Of a stretch of DNA of 64,000 bases, positions 42,047-55,948 are shown piece after piece (positions within the stretch are counted from its first letter, which is position 1; each line of letters starts with the position of its first letter). The DNA is from an uncultured Clostridia bacterium (GTDB lineage Bacteria > Bacillota > Clostridia > Christensenellales > UBA1242): NCBI GenBank assembly GCA_934747965.1, contig CAKVHI010000003.1:79020-143019 (forward strand), given 5' to 3'. Both the position numbers and the translations under genes were made by a program. The notes beneath the pieces were generated by a model that saw only the letters and a program-made list of their open reading frames with translations, was not told the DNA's origin and made no database searches.

Positions 42047-44230
42047 TTAAGACAAGTTTTGTGGGTCAAGTTCAACAAAACTTGTTACTTTCTTTGTTTG
42101 TATTTCTTTGTTAATTTCAAATAATTTTGCAATAATTTCATCCGAAAATTTGTTTTCAAGACGCATCAAGATCTGGTATCTAAATTGCTTTTTAGCCCTT
42201 TTGACTGGACTTTTCATTGCACCTAAATAAATAAATTTTTCTATATTTTTATTTTTGATTTCAACAACTTTAGTATAAAACTTTTGAATAAAATCCTTAA
42301 CATCCTCTTCATTTTCACTTGTTGCCAAAACTCTAACGATTTTAGAAAAAGGTGGAAATTTTGTAACTTTCCTTAAATTAATTTCTTTTTCATAAAATTT
42401 TTCATAATTATTTGTGCTAACACAAGAATAAACAAAATGCCTTGGCATGTAAGTTTGCAAAACAACTTCACCTTCAAGGTCTGTTCTTCCTGCTCTTCCT
42501 GAAACCTGAGTTAACAAGTTAAATGTGCGGTCGGTAGACCTAAAATCTGCATAGTGCAAACTTAAATCAGCATCAACAATCCCAACAAGACTTACGCTGT
42601 TAAAATTATGTCCTTTGCTTATCATTTGAGTGCCAACCAAAATTGCAGGCTTAGTGTTATTAAATTCTTCAATAATGTTTATATGAGCATTTTTTGTTGT
42701 GGTTGTGTCATTATCCATTCTAAAAACTTTCACAGATGGAAGAATGCTTTTAAGTTTTTCAACAACTTGTTCCGTTCCAATGGCTCCAGTTCGAATATTT
42801 GTGCTTCCACAAGATGGGCATTTAGTTAAAACTTTATATCTATTTCCGCAATAATGGCACTTAAGTTTTTGGTCTTCTTTATGATAAACCAAACTAACAT
42901 CACAATCTTCGCATTTAGGAACATATCCACAGTCTAAACATCTTAAAAATGAAGTATATCCCCTACGATTTAAAAAAATCAAAGCCTGTTCATTTCGTTT
43001 AACACATTCAAGAAGTTTCATTTGAAGAAGTTTAGAAAACATACTTGTGTTTCCTATCCGCATTTCTCGCATCATGTCAACGACAAAAATTTCAGGAAGT
43101 TTTTTTGCAACGGCTCGATTTTTCATCTCTATAAGTTCAATTTGACCAGATTTTGCCTTATAGTATGTTTCTATAGAAGGAGTCGCACTTCCTAAAATTA
43201 AACTAGCGTTATTGAAATCCGCCCTAAATTTTGCAACATCTTTTGCGTAATATCTTGGATTTGTTTCGGAATAATAACTTGTGTCATGCTCTTCATCAAT
43301 TATAATTAAGCCAATGTTCTGTAGTGGGGCAAAAATTGCACTGCGTGCTCCAATAACAACTTTTGCTTCTCCTCGTTTGATTTTTAACCACTCATCAAGT
43401 TTTTCGCCACTAGACAAACCACTGTGAATGATTGCAACCAAATTTCCAAAAACTGATGTAAATCGCTTAAAAAGTTGAGGTGTTAAGCCAATTTCAGGCA
43501 CCAACAGCATAGCCGTTTTGTTTTGTTTTAAAACATTTTCTATAACTTTTATATAGACTTCGGTTTTACCGCTTGCAGTTACACCGAAAAGCAAAAAAGA
43601 ATTTGGACTTTTGTTTATAATTGTTTCAACTGCGTTTTGTTGATCGCTCGTCAAAACAATTTCTTTATTTGTTTTGTTTTGTTCAAAACAATATGGAGTT
43701 CGCTGGTTTAATTCTTTAAAAGTAGACAAAACCCCATTTTTTATCAATGTTTTTATACTTGATTGAGAAAATAAAACATTTAATTCGGTAAGTTTAAAAG
43801 AACTATTTTGTTTTAAAAAGTCAATAATTTTTTGTTGATTTTTCGTAATTTTTTTATAGTCAAAGTTGTCATTTAACTTAACAAAAGTGATAAATTTTTC
43901 CTTAACATTTTTTCTTATCACATTAGGGACAAACAATCTTAAGCAATCAGCGTATCTTAAATTATAAGTTTTAATTAAAAAATCCATTAAATTTATGGAT
44001 TCTTCATTTAGATATGAAAAATCATCTAAACTTTTAATAACACTTTTAAGTTTAGATGTATCCATTTTTGAATTATTTTTTATTTTAAGAATATAACCTT
44101 CAATATTTCGAGCACCAAACGGTACCAAAACTCGCTGACCAATTTTGTAGTCTTGACCACTTTCAAGTTTATAATCAAAAATTTTGTCAACATTTGAATT
44201 TACTATATCAACAATAACTTCACAAATCAT
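42047..44230 (-). CDS. priA: Primosomal helicase PriA
   Basis: 727 aa. Helicase motifs GVTASGKTEVY (Walker A) and DEEHD (Walker B), paired zinc-binding cysteines (CLDCGYVPKCEDCDVSLVYH and CHYCGNRYKVLTKCPSCGS), GTQMISKGHNF and AGRAGR-type motif. Restarts stalled forks. ATG 44230 is 2 bp after the rpoZ stop and gives MICEVIVDIVNSNVDKIFDY, the usual PriA opening; a longer frame to 44314 overlaps rpoZ and is rejected. Confidence 0.95.
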   Translation of the reverse strand: MICEVIVDIVNSNVDKIFDYKLESGQDYKIGQRVLVPFGARNIEGYILKIKNNSKMDTSKLKSVIKSLDDFSYLNEESINLMDFLIKTYNLRYADCLRLFVPNVIRKNVKEKFITFVKLNDNFDYKKITKNQQKIIDFLKQNSSFKLTELNVLFSQSSIKTLIKNGVLSTFKELNQRTPYCFEQNKTNKEIVLTSDQQNAVETIINKSPNSFLLFGVTASGKTEVYIKVIENVLKQNKTAMLLVPEIGLTPQLFKRFTSVFGNLVAIIHSGLSSGEKLDEWLKIKRGEAKVVIGARSAIFAPLQNIGLIIIDEEHDTSYYSETNPRYYAKDVAKFRADFNNASLILGSATPSIETYYKAKSGQIELIEMKNRAVAKKLPEIFVVDMMREMRIGNTSMFSKLLQMKLLECVKRNEQALIFLNRRGYTSFLRCLDCGYVPKCEDCDVSLVYHKEDQKLKCHYCGNRYKVLTKCPSCGSTNIRTGAIGTEQVVEKLKSILPSVKVFRMDNDTTTTKNAHINIIEEFNNTKPAILVGTQMISKGHNFNSVSLVGIVDADLSLHYADFRSTDRTFNLLTQVSGRAGRTDLEGEVVLQTYMPRHFVYSCVSTNNYEKFYEKEINLRKVTKFPPFSKIVRVLATSENEEDVKDFIQKFYTKVVEIKNKNIEKFIYLGAMKSPVKRAKKQFRYQILMRLENKFSDEIIAKLFEINKEIQTKKVTSFVELDPQNLS

Positions 44231-44231
44231 A

Positions 44232-44423
44232 CTATTCGTTTGGAACAATTTTTTTCTCGTAAACTTCTTTTGCAGCAATAGAAAGTTCATTGTCATGGCT
44301 TTCAACATGGTCAATTAAATTCTTTTTTTGAATTTCATTTGCTCTTCTTGCTGTTAAATTGCAAAGTTTATATTTGTTTCCAACAATATCAACTAATTCT
44401 TCTACTGGTGGTTCTAATAACAT
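44232..44423 (-). CDS. rpoZ: RNA polymerase omega subunit
   Basis: 63 aa. MLLEPPVEELVDIVGNKYKLCNLTARRANEIQKK fits RpoZ/RpoK. AAGAGG precedes the ATG. It lies between gatB and priA; the more common neighbour, gmk, is absent here. Confidence 0.9.
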   Translation of the reverse strand: MLLEPPVEELVDIVGNKYKLCNLTARRANEIQKKNLIDHVESHDNELSIAAKEVYEKKIVPNE

Positions 44424-44433
44424 ATAATACCTC

Positions 44434-45867
44434 TTATTTTAAATTTTCTTTTATTAATCTTGAAACAACATCGGGTTTTGCCTTACCTTTCAACGCTTTC
44501 ATAACTTGCCCCATAAAGAAAGTCATTGTGCGTTCATTTCCGTCCTTATAATCACTAACCGCTTGTGGATTTGAAGCAATTACATCCAAAACTGCATTTT
44601 TTACTTCTTCTTCATTATCAGAAATCTTCAAATTTAACCTTTCTGCACACGCTTCAACATCTTCATTTGTTTCAAAAACATTTTCTAAAATAGTTGTTGC
44701 AGTTGTTCGTGTTATTTCTTTTCTATCTAACATTTTAAGCAATTTTACAAAATTGTCAACAGAAATTGTAATATTTTCTTCCAAATTCAATTCATTTTGC
44801 TTTAAAAGTCTTAAAATATCACTCATAATAAAATTTGAAACTTGTTTTGGATTGTTATACTGTTTTATTGATTCTTCAAAAAAGTCGCTAATTTTTTTGT
44901 CATTTGTTAAAACTTTTGCATCATAAGCAGGAAGCCCTAACTTTTGAATGTACTCCTTGCGTCTAACCCTTGGAAGTCGAGCCAAATTTTGTTTTATTTC
45001 CTCAACATACTCTTTTTCAATCTTAATTGGAAGCAAATCGGGATCTGGAAAATATTTATAATCATTACTGCCTTCTTTGCTTCTTAAAGTTAAGTTTTCT
45101 CCAAGTTCATCATCCCACTTTAAAGTTTGAGTGATAACAGGCTTTCCTGCTTCATACAAACTAATTTGTCTTGCAATTTCATAATCGATCGCACGCTCTA
45201 CAGCCTTAAAACTTGAAAGATTTTTCATTTCTGTTCTGTTATTTAATTTGTTTGAGCCTTTTTCACGCACAGAAACATTAACATCGCACCTTAAACTTCC
45301 TTCTTGCATTTTGCAATCTGAAACCTCGATATATTTTAGTGTTTCTTTTATAGTTTCAAGCACTTTAACCGCTTCACTGCTACTTTTTATATCAGGTTCA
45401 GTAACTATTTCTATAAGTGGAACACTACATCTGTTAAAATCAATTAAACTTGAATTTAAAAAACTGTCATGAACAAGTTTTCCAGCATCTTCTTCAAGAT
45501 GTATTCTGTTAAGTCTTATAAATTTTTCATTACCATTTTCGTCATCAAAAACAATTTTTCCACCAAGGCAAATTGGTTTTTCGAGTTGCGAAATTTGATA
45601 AGATTTTGGAAGGTCAGGATAAAAATAATTTTTTCGTTCAAAAATAGCCATGTCATTAATGCTACAATCAAACGATAACCCTGCTTTTATGCAAAATTCA
45701 AAGGCTTTTTTGTTTGGAACAGGCAAAGCCCCTGGAAGACCTAAACAAACGGGACAAACTTTGCTGTTTACAGAAGCACCAAACTTGTTTTGACAACTAC
45801 AAAAATTTTTTGATGCTGTTTTAAGTTCACTGTGAATTTCAAGACCAATTACTGGTTCAAATTCCAT
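44434..45867 (-). CDS. gatB: Asp-tRNA(Asn)/Glu-tRNA(Gln) amidotransferase subunit B
   Basis: 477 aa. EPVIGLEIHSELKTASKNFCSC, zinc cysteines, PDLPKSYQISQ, RCDVNVSVRE, and the C-terminal YqeY-like tail. Kinase/amidation subunit of GatCAB. Directly follows gatA (1-bp stop/start overlap). Confidence 0.97.
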   Translation of the reverse strand: MEFEPVIGLEIHSELKTASKNFCSCQNKFGASVNSKVCPVCLGLPGALPVPNKKAFEFCIKAGLSFDCSINDMAIFERKNYFYPDLPKSYQISQLEKPICLGGKIVFDDENGNEKFIRLNRIHLEEDAGKLVHDSFLNSSLIDFNRCSVPLIEIVTEPDIKSSSEAVKVLETIKETLKYIEVSDCKMQEGSLRCDVNVSVREKGSNKLNNRTEMKNLSSFKAVERAIDYEIARQISLYEAGKPVITQTLKWDDELGENLTLRSKEGSNDYKYFPDPDLLPIKIEKEYVEEIKQNLARLPRVRRKEYIQKLGLPAYDAKVLTNDKKISDFFEESIKQYNNPKQVSNFIMSDILRLLKQNELNLEENITISVDNFVKLLKMLDRKEITRTTATTILENVFETNEDVEACAERLNLKISDNEEEVKNAVLDVIASNPQAVSDYKDGNERTMTFFMGQVMKALKGKAKPDVVSRLIKENLK

Positions 45868-47309
45868 TACTTTCTTCCCCCTTTATTTGTTTCAAAATAG
45901 TCGCCCACGTTAAACAAAATTTGCTCATTAAATTTGTTTGCAATAAGTTGAAGCCCTATCGGCATATTGTCCTCATCAACTCCGCAAGGAATACTTATCG
46001 CTGGAAGACCGGCAATATTAACTGGAACAGTATAAATATCACTTAAATACATTTTAATGTGATCGTTCACTTTTTCGCCAATTTTAAATGCTGTGAATGG
46101 AGATGTTGGAGATAAAATAACATCAACATTTTCAAAAGCCTTGTTAAATTCGGCTTTAATTAAGTTTTGAACGGCTTTTGCCTTTTTATAGTAAGCATCA
46201 TAATAGCCACTAGACAAAACAAAATTTCCAAGCATAATTCTTCTTTTAACTTCTTTTCCAAAACCTTCTGTACGACTTTTATAATACAAATCCACAAGGT
46301 CTGAATAATTTTCAGCACGCTTACCAAATCTTATCCCATCAAACCTGCCAAGATTACTGCAGGCTTCAGCACTTGAAATAGTGTAATATGCACTTAAAGA
46401 CTTATCAATGTTTTTTAACTCTATTTCTTTGATTTCTGCCCCATTATCTTTAAAAAATTTTATAGCATCATCAATTGCTTTTTTAACACTTTCATCCATG
46501 CCCATATTTAAGAAGTTTGTTGGAACGCCAATTTTTACGCCTTTAACAGAAGAATTTAAGTTTTTAAGATAGTCAATCTTTTCTCTGTTTTCACTTGTAA
46601 ATTCTCTTTCATCGTAGCCACTTATAACACTAAGCATCATAGCACTGTCTTTAACCGTTTTTGTGAAAGGTCCAATCTGATCCAAACTTGAAGCAAAAGC
46701 AACAAGACCATAACGAGAAACCAATCCGTAAGTTGGTTTAAGCCCAACCACACCACAAAAACTTGCAGGTTGACGAATTGACCCGCCAGTATCACTTCCA
46801 AGCGAAGCAAAGCACAAATTTGCCCTTACGCTACAAGCACTACCGCCACTGCTTCCGCCAGTTACACGCGTGTTATCTATAGGGTTCAAACACACGCCAA
46901 AAGCACTATTTTCATTTGAGCTTCCCATGGCAAATTCGTCCATATTTGCTTTTCCCAAAATTATGGCACGCTCATTTTTTAATTTTTCAACAACTCCTGC
47001 ATCATAAACACTTTCATAATTTTCCAAAAACTTACTTGCACAAGTTGTTTTTGTGCCTATCATGTTAATGTTGTCTTTTATGATAATAGGAACGCCTGTT
47101 AAAGTAGACCCAAGCCCATCATCCAAAATTTTGTCTGCTTGTTTTGCTTCTTCTAGCGCCTCTGATTCTCGAACAGATAGCAAAGCGTTTAAATTAGAAT
47201 TGTTTTTTATATTTTCTAAACATAATTTAGTAAGTTCTTCACTTGTGATTTTTCTTTCTTTCAAAAGTTTGCAAATTTCAAACAAACTTAACTCTAAAAC
47301 ATTTTTCAT
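45867..47309 (-). CDS. gatA: Amidotransferase subunit A
   Basis: 480 aa amidase. Ser-cisSer-Lys triad in VTGGSSGGSACSVRA and LGSDTGGSIRQPASFCG; releases ammonia from glutamine. Overlaps gatC by one base. Normal length. Confidence 0.97.
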   Translation of the reverse strand: MKNVLELSLFEICKLLKERKITSEELTKLCLENIKNNSNLNALLSVRESEALEEAKQADKILDDGLGSTLTGVPIIIKDNINMIGTKTTCASKFLENYESVYDAGVVEKLKNERAIILGKANMDEFAMGSSNENSAFGVCLNPIDNTRVTGGSSGGSACSVRANLCFASLGSDTGGSIRQPASFCGVVGLKPTYGLVSRYGLVAFASSLDQIGPFTKTVKDSAMMLSVISGYDEREFTSENREKIDYLKNLNSSVKGVKIGVPTNFLNMGMDESVKKAIDDAIKFFKDNGAEIKEIELKNIDKSLSAYYTISSAEACSNLGRFDGIRFGKRAENYSDLVDLYYKSRTEGFGKEVKRRIMLGNFVLSSGYYDAYYKKAKAVQNLIKAEFNKAFENVDVILSPTSPFTAFKIGEKVNDHIKMYLSDIYTVPVNIAGLPAISIPCGVDEDNMPIGLQLIANKFNEQILFNVGDYFETNKGGRK

Positions 47310-47593
47310 TAGTCCACCACCTTTGGAACAACAATGCTGTTTCCTTTGCTTTTTGGCGAGTTTTTAACAACATCTTTTGGATTCAGACTTTGTTTTATTT
47401 CATCATTCCTTAAATTTCTCGCATCAACAATTTTGTCAAAATTTTGAACATTCGTGGTGTCAACACTTTGAAGTTGGTCAATATTTTCAAGAGTTTTTTC
47501 AAATTCTGTTTTAAAACTTTCCAATTCTTCTTCGCTAAAATTTAATCTTGAAAGATTAGCTAAATGTTTAACTAAATCAGTTGTAATTTCCAT
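47309..47593 (-). CDS. gatC: Amidotransferase subunit C
   Basis: 94 aa. VKHLANLSRLNFSEEELESFKTEFEKTLENIDQLQSVDT is the GatC pattern. GGAGA lies 5-6 nt before the ATG. Confidence 0.95.
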   Translation of the reverse strand: MEITTDLVKHLANLSRLNFSEEELESFKTEFEKTLENIDQLQSVDTTNVQNFDKIVDARNLRNDEIKQSLNPKDVVKNSPKSKGNSIVVPKVVD

Positions 47594-47611
47594 AGTATCT
47601 CCTAAAAATTC

Positions 47612-47640
47612 ATTATATCAAATTTCTTTTTGTTTTTCAA
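47612..47640 (-). promoter_or_regulatory. Promoter of gatCAB-rpoZ-priA
   Basis: Minus strand TTGAAA (47635-47640), 17-nt spacer, TATAAT (47612-47617), 18 nt before the gatC ATG. Confidence 0.75.
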
Positions 47641-47645
47641 GTGTT

Positions 47646-51834
<4,189 letters not shown>

Positions 51835-51840
51835 GATGCT

Positions 51841-51846
51841 ATTATA
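51841..51846 (-). promoter_or_regulatory. Extended -10 of pcrA (leaderless spacing)
   Basis: Minus strand TGTTATAAT, extended -10 form, with no clear -35; 6 nt before the ATG at 51834. Confidence 0.55.
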
Positions 51847-51920
51847 ACACATAAAAACAAAAAAAGATATTTTTTTTCAAATATCTTTTTAAATTTAAAA
51901 TTAAAACATTTCTAACAAAT

Positions 51921-52532
51921 TTAAACATTTTGCTTGATTTCGCCATCTTCAGTTGTGTTATCAATAAGTTCATTTTTGGTAATTTCAGCGTAACGCCTTT
52001 CAAGCCTTGTTAATTGTTTGATTAATCTAGGTCTGTTGTATCTTTGAATTAAAATTGAAGGTATGTTTATTAATGAATAAATTATTGCTATTGGAAGAGC
52101 CATTTTTAAAATCAAATTTCTTGGCACAAACAACAAACTCAAAAGAGCCGAAACAATGCAAAATTTGTGAAGAGTTTCTCCATAGCAAGTTTCCAAAATA
52201 AATCTTTTAAGATATAAAATATTACCAGTATCAGTCAAAGTATCTTTCTTAAACTTTACAGTTCCGCCTAGTTCAGGAATTTTATCTTTCCACTTTCTAA
52301 TTCCTATTTTAACAAGAAAATTTTTCTCTTTTTCAGACACTACATAACGCCTTTTGCTATAGTCAAACCAACTTTTTGGCAAAATTCTTATGACCACCGC
52401 AACAAAAAGCGAAGGCAACAAAACCATTGCGAAACTGTATAAAAGTTCAACTGCCGTGTTTATTGAAAAAGCAAAAATCATGTTTAAACTAATTATTAAT
52501 AAAACACAAAAAATAACAAAACAAAAATACAT
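51921..52532 (-). CDS. CrtO-like glycosyl-4,4'-diaponeurosporenoate acyltransferase family protein
   Basis: 203 aa. Two hydrophobic helices at the start, then the family pattern PKSWFDYSKRRYVVSEKEKNFLVKIGIRKWKDKIPELGGTVKFKK; further hydrophobic segments and a YNRPRL motif. In Staphylococcus the family ends staphyloxanthin synthesis, but no carotenoid genes are nearby, so the substrate here is open. Confidence 0.75.
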   Translation of the reverse strand: MYFCFVIFCVLLIISLNMIFAFSINTAVELLYSFAMVLLPSLFVAVVIRILPKSWFDYSKRRYVVSEKEKNFLVKIGIRKWKDKIPELGGTVKFKKDTLTDTGNILYLKRFILETCYGETLHKFCIVSALLSLLFVPRNLILKMALPIAIIYSLINIPSILIQRYNRPRLIKQLTRLERRYAEITKNELIDNTTEDGEIKQNV

Positions 52533-52595
52533 TATTTACCCCTAAACATAGTTTAAAAAAAATAATGTATTTTGTCAATAATTTTTTGAAATTAA

Positions 52596-53000
52596 TTAAT
52601 TTCCATAAAATGTTAAATTTTGTTCAAAATTTTTTCTTATCTTAACATATTTCTCGCTTAAATTTAAAATATAATTTTGCTTTTCTGTGTCTGTTAAAGT
52701 TTTATATTTTTCAATATCAACTAGTTCTGCCAAAGGGCTTAAAGAATTTGGATTTGTCTTTAACAAATTTATAACTTTTTGATTAAAAATTTCATCTTCT
52801 TTTGTAGACAAGGGTTTAACAATTATATCCGCCCTTTTAAACTCACTACTAGCAAGCAAATGTAAAACATGATTTGTTTTTATTTTGTCTTGCATTTTGC
52901 TTCCACGATTATAGTCAACAGTTCCATAATCATGATGCTTCAATCTCTCCCTTGCGCTTAATATTAATTCCTTTAAAACGCTTTTGTTTTTGTTTTTCAT
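52596..53000 (-). CDS. Uncharacterised 134-aa protein
   Basis: Not recognised. Basic opening MKNKNKSVLKELILSARERLKHHDYGTVDYNRGSK; C-terminal helical region with an alternating Lys/Glu pattern. No signal or membrane segment. AGGAG about 9 nt before the ATG supports translation. Sits alone beside the long AT-rich spacer. Confidence 0.75.
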   Translation of the reverse strand: MKNKNKSVLKELILSARERLKHHDYGTVDYNRGSKMQDKIKTNHVLHLLASSEFKRADIIVKPLSTKEDEIFNQKVINLLKTNPNSLSPLAELVDIEKYKTLTDTEKQNYILNLSEKYVKIRKNFEQNLTFYGN

Positions 53001-53396
53001 AATCTTTTTCTCCTTTTGTTTTTAAAACATAAAAAGTATAAACTTTAAATCATTCAAATTTTAAACCAAAACAAAATAAGCTATAAAAAGATTTATTTAG
53101 ATTATATTATATTTAAATATAAAAAAAGTTATGAAATTATTCATTTTAGTTAATTTTAATATAAGAATTTATATTTATTTATAAAAACATTACATAAATT
53201 ATAAAAAAACAAAAATTGAGTTATAATATTAAATATATTTACCAAAAGATTACAATAAATTTATAATAAAATTTTTTTCTACAAAAAGTTATAAAAAAAA
53301 TTTTGAATTTTTTATATAATTTTGTTAAAATTTATTTAATAAAGTTTAAATATTATACACATTATTTTATTAAATTTAAACATAAAGAGGATGAGA
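53001..53396. other. Extremely AT-rich intergenic spacer (about 390 bp)
   Basis: Almost only A and T (by eye near 90%) with scattered TATAAT-like boxes and repeated TTATAA/TTAAAT motifs. Lies before the NADAR-like gene. No ORF, palindrome or RNA gene recognised; AAAGAGG (53384-53390) is the ribosome site of that gene. Confidence 0.7.
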
Positions 53397-54014
53397 ATGA
53401 TAAACAAAAAAATAAAGCAAAAATTTAAGGAATATAGACAAAGTTTTAAAATAAAAGAATTAACAAAAAAAGACAATAAAATTTTCTTCGACAATGAAGT
53501 TGTTGAAGATGAAAACGGAATATTGAACACTGATAGTGAAAAGTTTATAAACATAAAATACAGTTCAAAATGCTCTTTAAATAGAGTCCTTTCAAACTTA
53601 TTCCCTTACAAATTTAAGTTTAAAGGGAAAAAAGTCAATTCTATTGAAAGTGTTTTGCAAGGGATAAAATATAAAGACAAAAAAACACAAAAATGCGTTT
53701 TTAATTATTTTGGGCTTGATGCTTATCACACCCGTGCATCAAACATTTTTGATTTTTGGGGAAACAATGGCAAACTTTATTTTTGGGGAAAAGAAATAGA
53801 CAGACAAAGTGAAAATTATCAAAATTTTTTGGATGAGCTTTATTTGTCGTGCCTGAAAAATCCGCTTTATAAAAGAGCAATTAAATCGACTGGCAACAAA
53901 TATTTGCTTCATCATATTGGAAGAACAGACCCTCATGAAACAGTTTTAACTCGATTTGAATACGAATGTCGACTATACGCTCTTCAAAAACTTATAATGG
54001 AAGAAAAAGTGTAA
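53397..54014 (+). CDS. NADAR/YbiA-like domain protein
   Basis: 205 aa. A charged N-terminal 55 residues, then LSNLFPYKFKFKGKKVNSIESVLQGIKYKDKKTQ, FDFWGNNGKLYFWGKEIDR, NFLDELYLSCLKNPLYKRAIKSTGNKYLLHHIGRTDPHE. The S-N-F/L opening, SIE(S/H), helix and TG...D endings match the NADAR fold, some of whose members are N-glycosidases on riboflavin intermediates or ADP-ribosylated nucleic acid. ATG 53397 fits AAAGAGG better than 53391. Assignment is by pattern only. Confidence 0.7.
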   Translation: MINKKIKQKFKEYRQSFKIKELTKKDNKIFFDNEVVEDENGILNTDSEKFINIKYSSKCSLNRVLSNLFPYKFKFKGKKVNSIESVLQGIKYKDKKTQKCVFNYFGLDAYHTRASNIFDFWGNNGKLYFWGKEIDRQSENYQNFLDELYLSCLKNPLYKRAIKSTGNKYLLHHIGRTDPHETVLTRFEYECRLYALQKLIMEEKV

Positions 54015-54159
54015 TAAAATTTTCACTTAAATTCCCTTTTCTAAAGTCATAAATCACATAGTTCATATAAATATATATTTGATAAATAGGCAAATGAATA
54101 ATTATAATAAATTGTTTATAATTATTCATTTTTTTGTATAAAAAAATAGTGCCATAGCA

Positions 54160-54336
54160 CTATTTAATATTTCTTTTTCTAGCATTTTCTGCTTTCTTCT
54201 TTCTTTTAACACTTGGTTTTTCATAGAATTCTTTTTTTCTTAAATCACCAATGATGCCGTCTTTTTGGCATTTTCTTTTAAAGCGTTTGATTGCGCTTTC
54301 AACACTTTCGTTTTCGCCAACTTTAACTACTGACAA
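54160..54336 (-). CDS. rpsU: 30S ribosomal protein S21, probable TTG start
   Basis: 58 aa. From the TTG at 54336 the protein reads (M)[26 protein letters not shown], matching the family start exactly; AAAGGTGG lies 9 nt upstream. A GTG at 54345 would add three residues but sits 3 nt from that ribosome site. Basic C-terminus as usual. Confidence 0.92.
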   Translation of the reverse strand: MSVVKVGENESVESAIKRFKRKCQKDGIIGDLRKKEFYEKPSVKRKKKAENARKRNIK

Positions 54337-54369
54337 CTTCTTCACCCACCTTTAAATTAAACTAACTAT

Positions 54370-54397
54370 ATTATATTCAATTAAAAAATTTTGTCAA
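54370..54397 (-). promoter_or_regulatory. Promoter of rpsU
   Basis: Minus strand TTGACA (54392-54397), 16-nt spacer, TATAAT (54370-54375). Confidence 0.8.
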
Positions 54398-54436
54398 CAA
54401 AAATTAGAATTTTTTTCAAATGTTATTTATGACAAT

Positions 54437-54464
54437 AAAAAAAGCGAACAATTTTCGCTTTTTT
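54437..54464 (-). terminator. Terminator of rplS
   Basis: AAAAAAGCGAA with TTCGCTTTTTT around a short loop; just past the rplS stop. Confidence 0.85.
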
Positions 54465-54468
54465 AAAA

Positions 54469-54819
54469 CTATCTTCTTGTTATATCTTCTTTAACTTTTG
54501 CTGCTTTACCAGTTAAATCACGAAGATAATAAAGTTTAGCTCTTCTAACTTTACCAGTTCTTACAACTTCAATATGATCAATACGTGGAGAGTGGATTGG
54601 GAATGTTCTTTCAACACCAACACCATAAGAAATTCTTCTTACTGTAAAAGATTCTCTGATTGAGCCATTTCTTTTTGCAATAACAACGCCTTCAAATGCT
54701 TGTAAACGCTCTTTATCACCTTCAACAACTTTTACATATACTCTAACGGTATCACCAATATTAAAGTTTGGAACATCTGATTTAATATTTTCTTTTTCAA
54801 TAATATCAACTAAATTCAT
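54469..54819 (-). CDS. rplS: 50S ribosomal protein L19
   Basis: 116 aa. [68 protein letters not shown] is the L19 signature in full. GGGAGG lies before the ATG. It is separate from trmD-rimM here, whereas many Firmicutes have trmD-rplS adjacent. Confidence 0.97.
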   Translation of the reverse strand: MNLVDIIEKENIKSDVPNFNIGDTVRVYVKVVEGDKERLQAFEGVVIAKRNGSIRESFTVRRISYGVGVERTFPIHSPRIDHIEVVRTGKVRRAKLYYLRDLTGKAAKVKEDITRR

Positions 54820-54905
54820 AAGTTTCCTCCCTCAAAAATTTAACTTAGTCATTCATACACCGTTTGCAGAGGACTGACCATAATTAACAATTTATAATAA
54901 CACAT
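54820..54905 (-). promoter_or_regulatory. rplS 5' leader, candidate L19 leader
   Basis: About 75 nt upstream of rplS with CCTCTGCAAACGGTGTATGAATGACT; AGTC and GACT could close a short stem. Position suits the Firmicute L19 leader but the fold was not matched to its model. Confidence 0.35.
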
Positions 54906-54909
54906 TATT

Positions 54910-55746
54910 TTATAAAACGCAAGTGTTTTCAGCAAGTTTTTCTTTTTTTTCTATCATTTTTTTAATTCTGTCCAAATTTTTAAGTGCACATTGTCTTCCA
55001 CTTTCAATTACTTTAGGAATTATTTTTAAATTAATAGATTGTGGTGTTGCACCTTCTGTGCTGTCGATGCAATAAACATCAACATTATCTCGATTTAATT
55101 TAAGATTACTGCAGTTAGAAATATATTGCAAAATCTCTACACTACTCATCAAAGAAGATATTGCACTTGTTTGAAGTTTATCTTTTTTATACAAATTTAT
55201 ACAATCAAGAGCAATTACAACATCAGCACCTTTGCCTCTTAAAATCTTAAAAGGCACATTTTCGCTTGTACCACCATCAACATACGCTGTATCATTTGCT
55301 TTTACGGCAGGGAAAACCCCCGGAATTGCAGTTGAAGCCCTTAATGCCTGAATTAAATCTCCGCTTTCAAAATAGTGAGATTTGCCAGTTTTAAGGTCTG
55401 TAGCACCAGCATAAAATGGCACTTTACACTCTTCAAAAGTTTTAACTTTTAAATTTTTATCCAAAAATTTTTCAATTTTTTTGCCCGAAGCCAAGCCTTC
55501 CTTCAAAATTCTAAAATAGTTTAAAGAAAACAAATCATTCTTTTTAAGATTTTTTGCCATTTCTTCAATTTCTTTTAAACTATAACCACTAGCATAAAAA
55601 GCGCCAATAATCGCCCCCATGCTTACACCAGAAATAATGTCAGGTTTAATTCCATTCTCTTCCAAAACCTGCATAAAACCAATATGCGCAAAACCGCACA
55701 CTCCGCCGCCACCTAAGGCTAAGCCAATTTTCAAATTTTTCTTCAT
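54910..55746 (-). CDS. Patatin-like phospholipase, RssA/YchK type
   Basis: 278 aa. Oxyanion GLALGGGGVCGFAHIG, nucleophile GVSMG, and catalytic Asp in AYVDGGTSENVP. Cytosolic, no signal. Acts on phospholipids or other esters. No ribosome site; TTGATA-17-TATAAT ends 6 nt before the ATG, so the message is probably leaderless. Confidence 0.93.
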   Translation of the reverse strand: MKKNLKIGLALGGGGVCGFAHIGFMQVLEENGIKPDIISGVSMGAIIGAFYASGYSLKEIEEMAKNLKKNDLFSLNYFRILKEGLASGKKIEKFLDKNLKVKTFEECKVPFYAGATDLKTGKSHYFESGDLIQALRASTAIPGVFPAVKANDTAYVDGGTSENVPFKILRGKGADVVIALDCINLYKKDKLQTSAISSLMSSVEILQYISNCSNLKLNRDNVDVYCIDSTEGATPQSINLKIIPKVIESGRQCALKNLDRIKKMIEKKEKLAENTCVL

Positions 55747-55752
55747 GCTTTT

Positions 55753-55781
55753 ATTATATTACAAATTTTTACAAATATCAA
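55753..55781 (-). promoter_or_regulatory. Promoter of the patatin gene (leaderless spacing)
   Basis: Minus strand TTGATA (55776-55781), 17-nt spacer, TATAAT (55753-55758), 6 nt to the ATG at 55746. Confidence 0.75.
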
Positions 55782-55948
55782 TAGTTTAAAACAAAAATAC
55801 TAATAAAATTTTATAATTTTCTGACCTTTAAAATATAAATTCAATTAACGAATTTTTCTTACTCACAACCACAGGTTTAACTGTTGAAACTTTGTTTAAA
55901 GCAAAAATAATGACAAAAAAATTTATCAAAAAATTTTAAAATTTGCTA

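Noticed and set aside
53336..53554. 72-aa minus-strand frame in the AT-rich region
   Set aside because: Low-complexity Phe/Ile/Leu translation antisense to the NADAR-like gene; no ribosome site.
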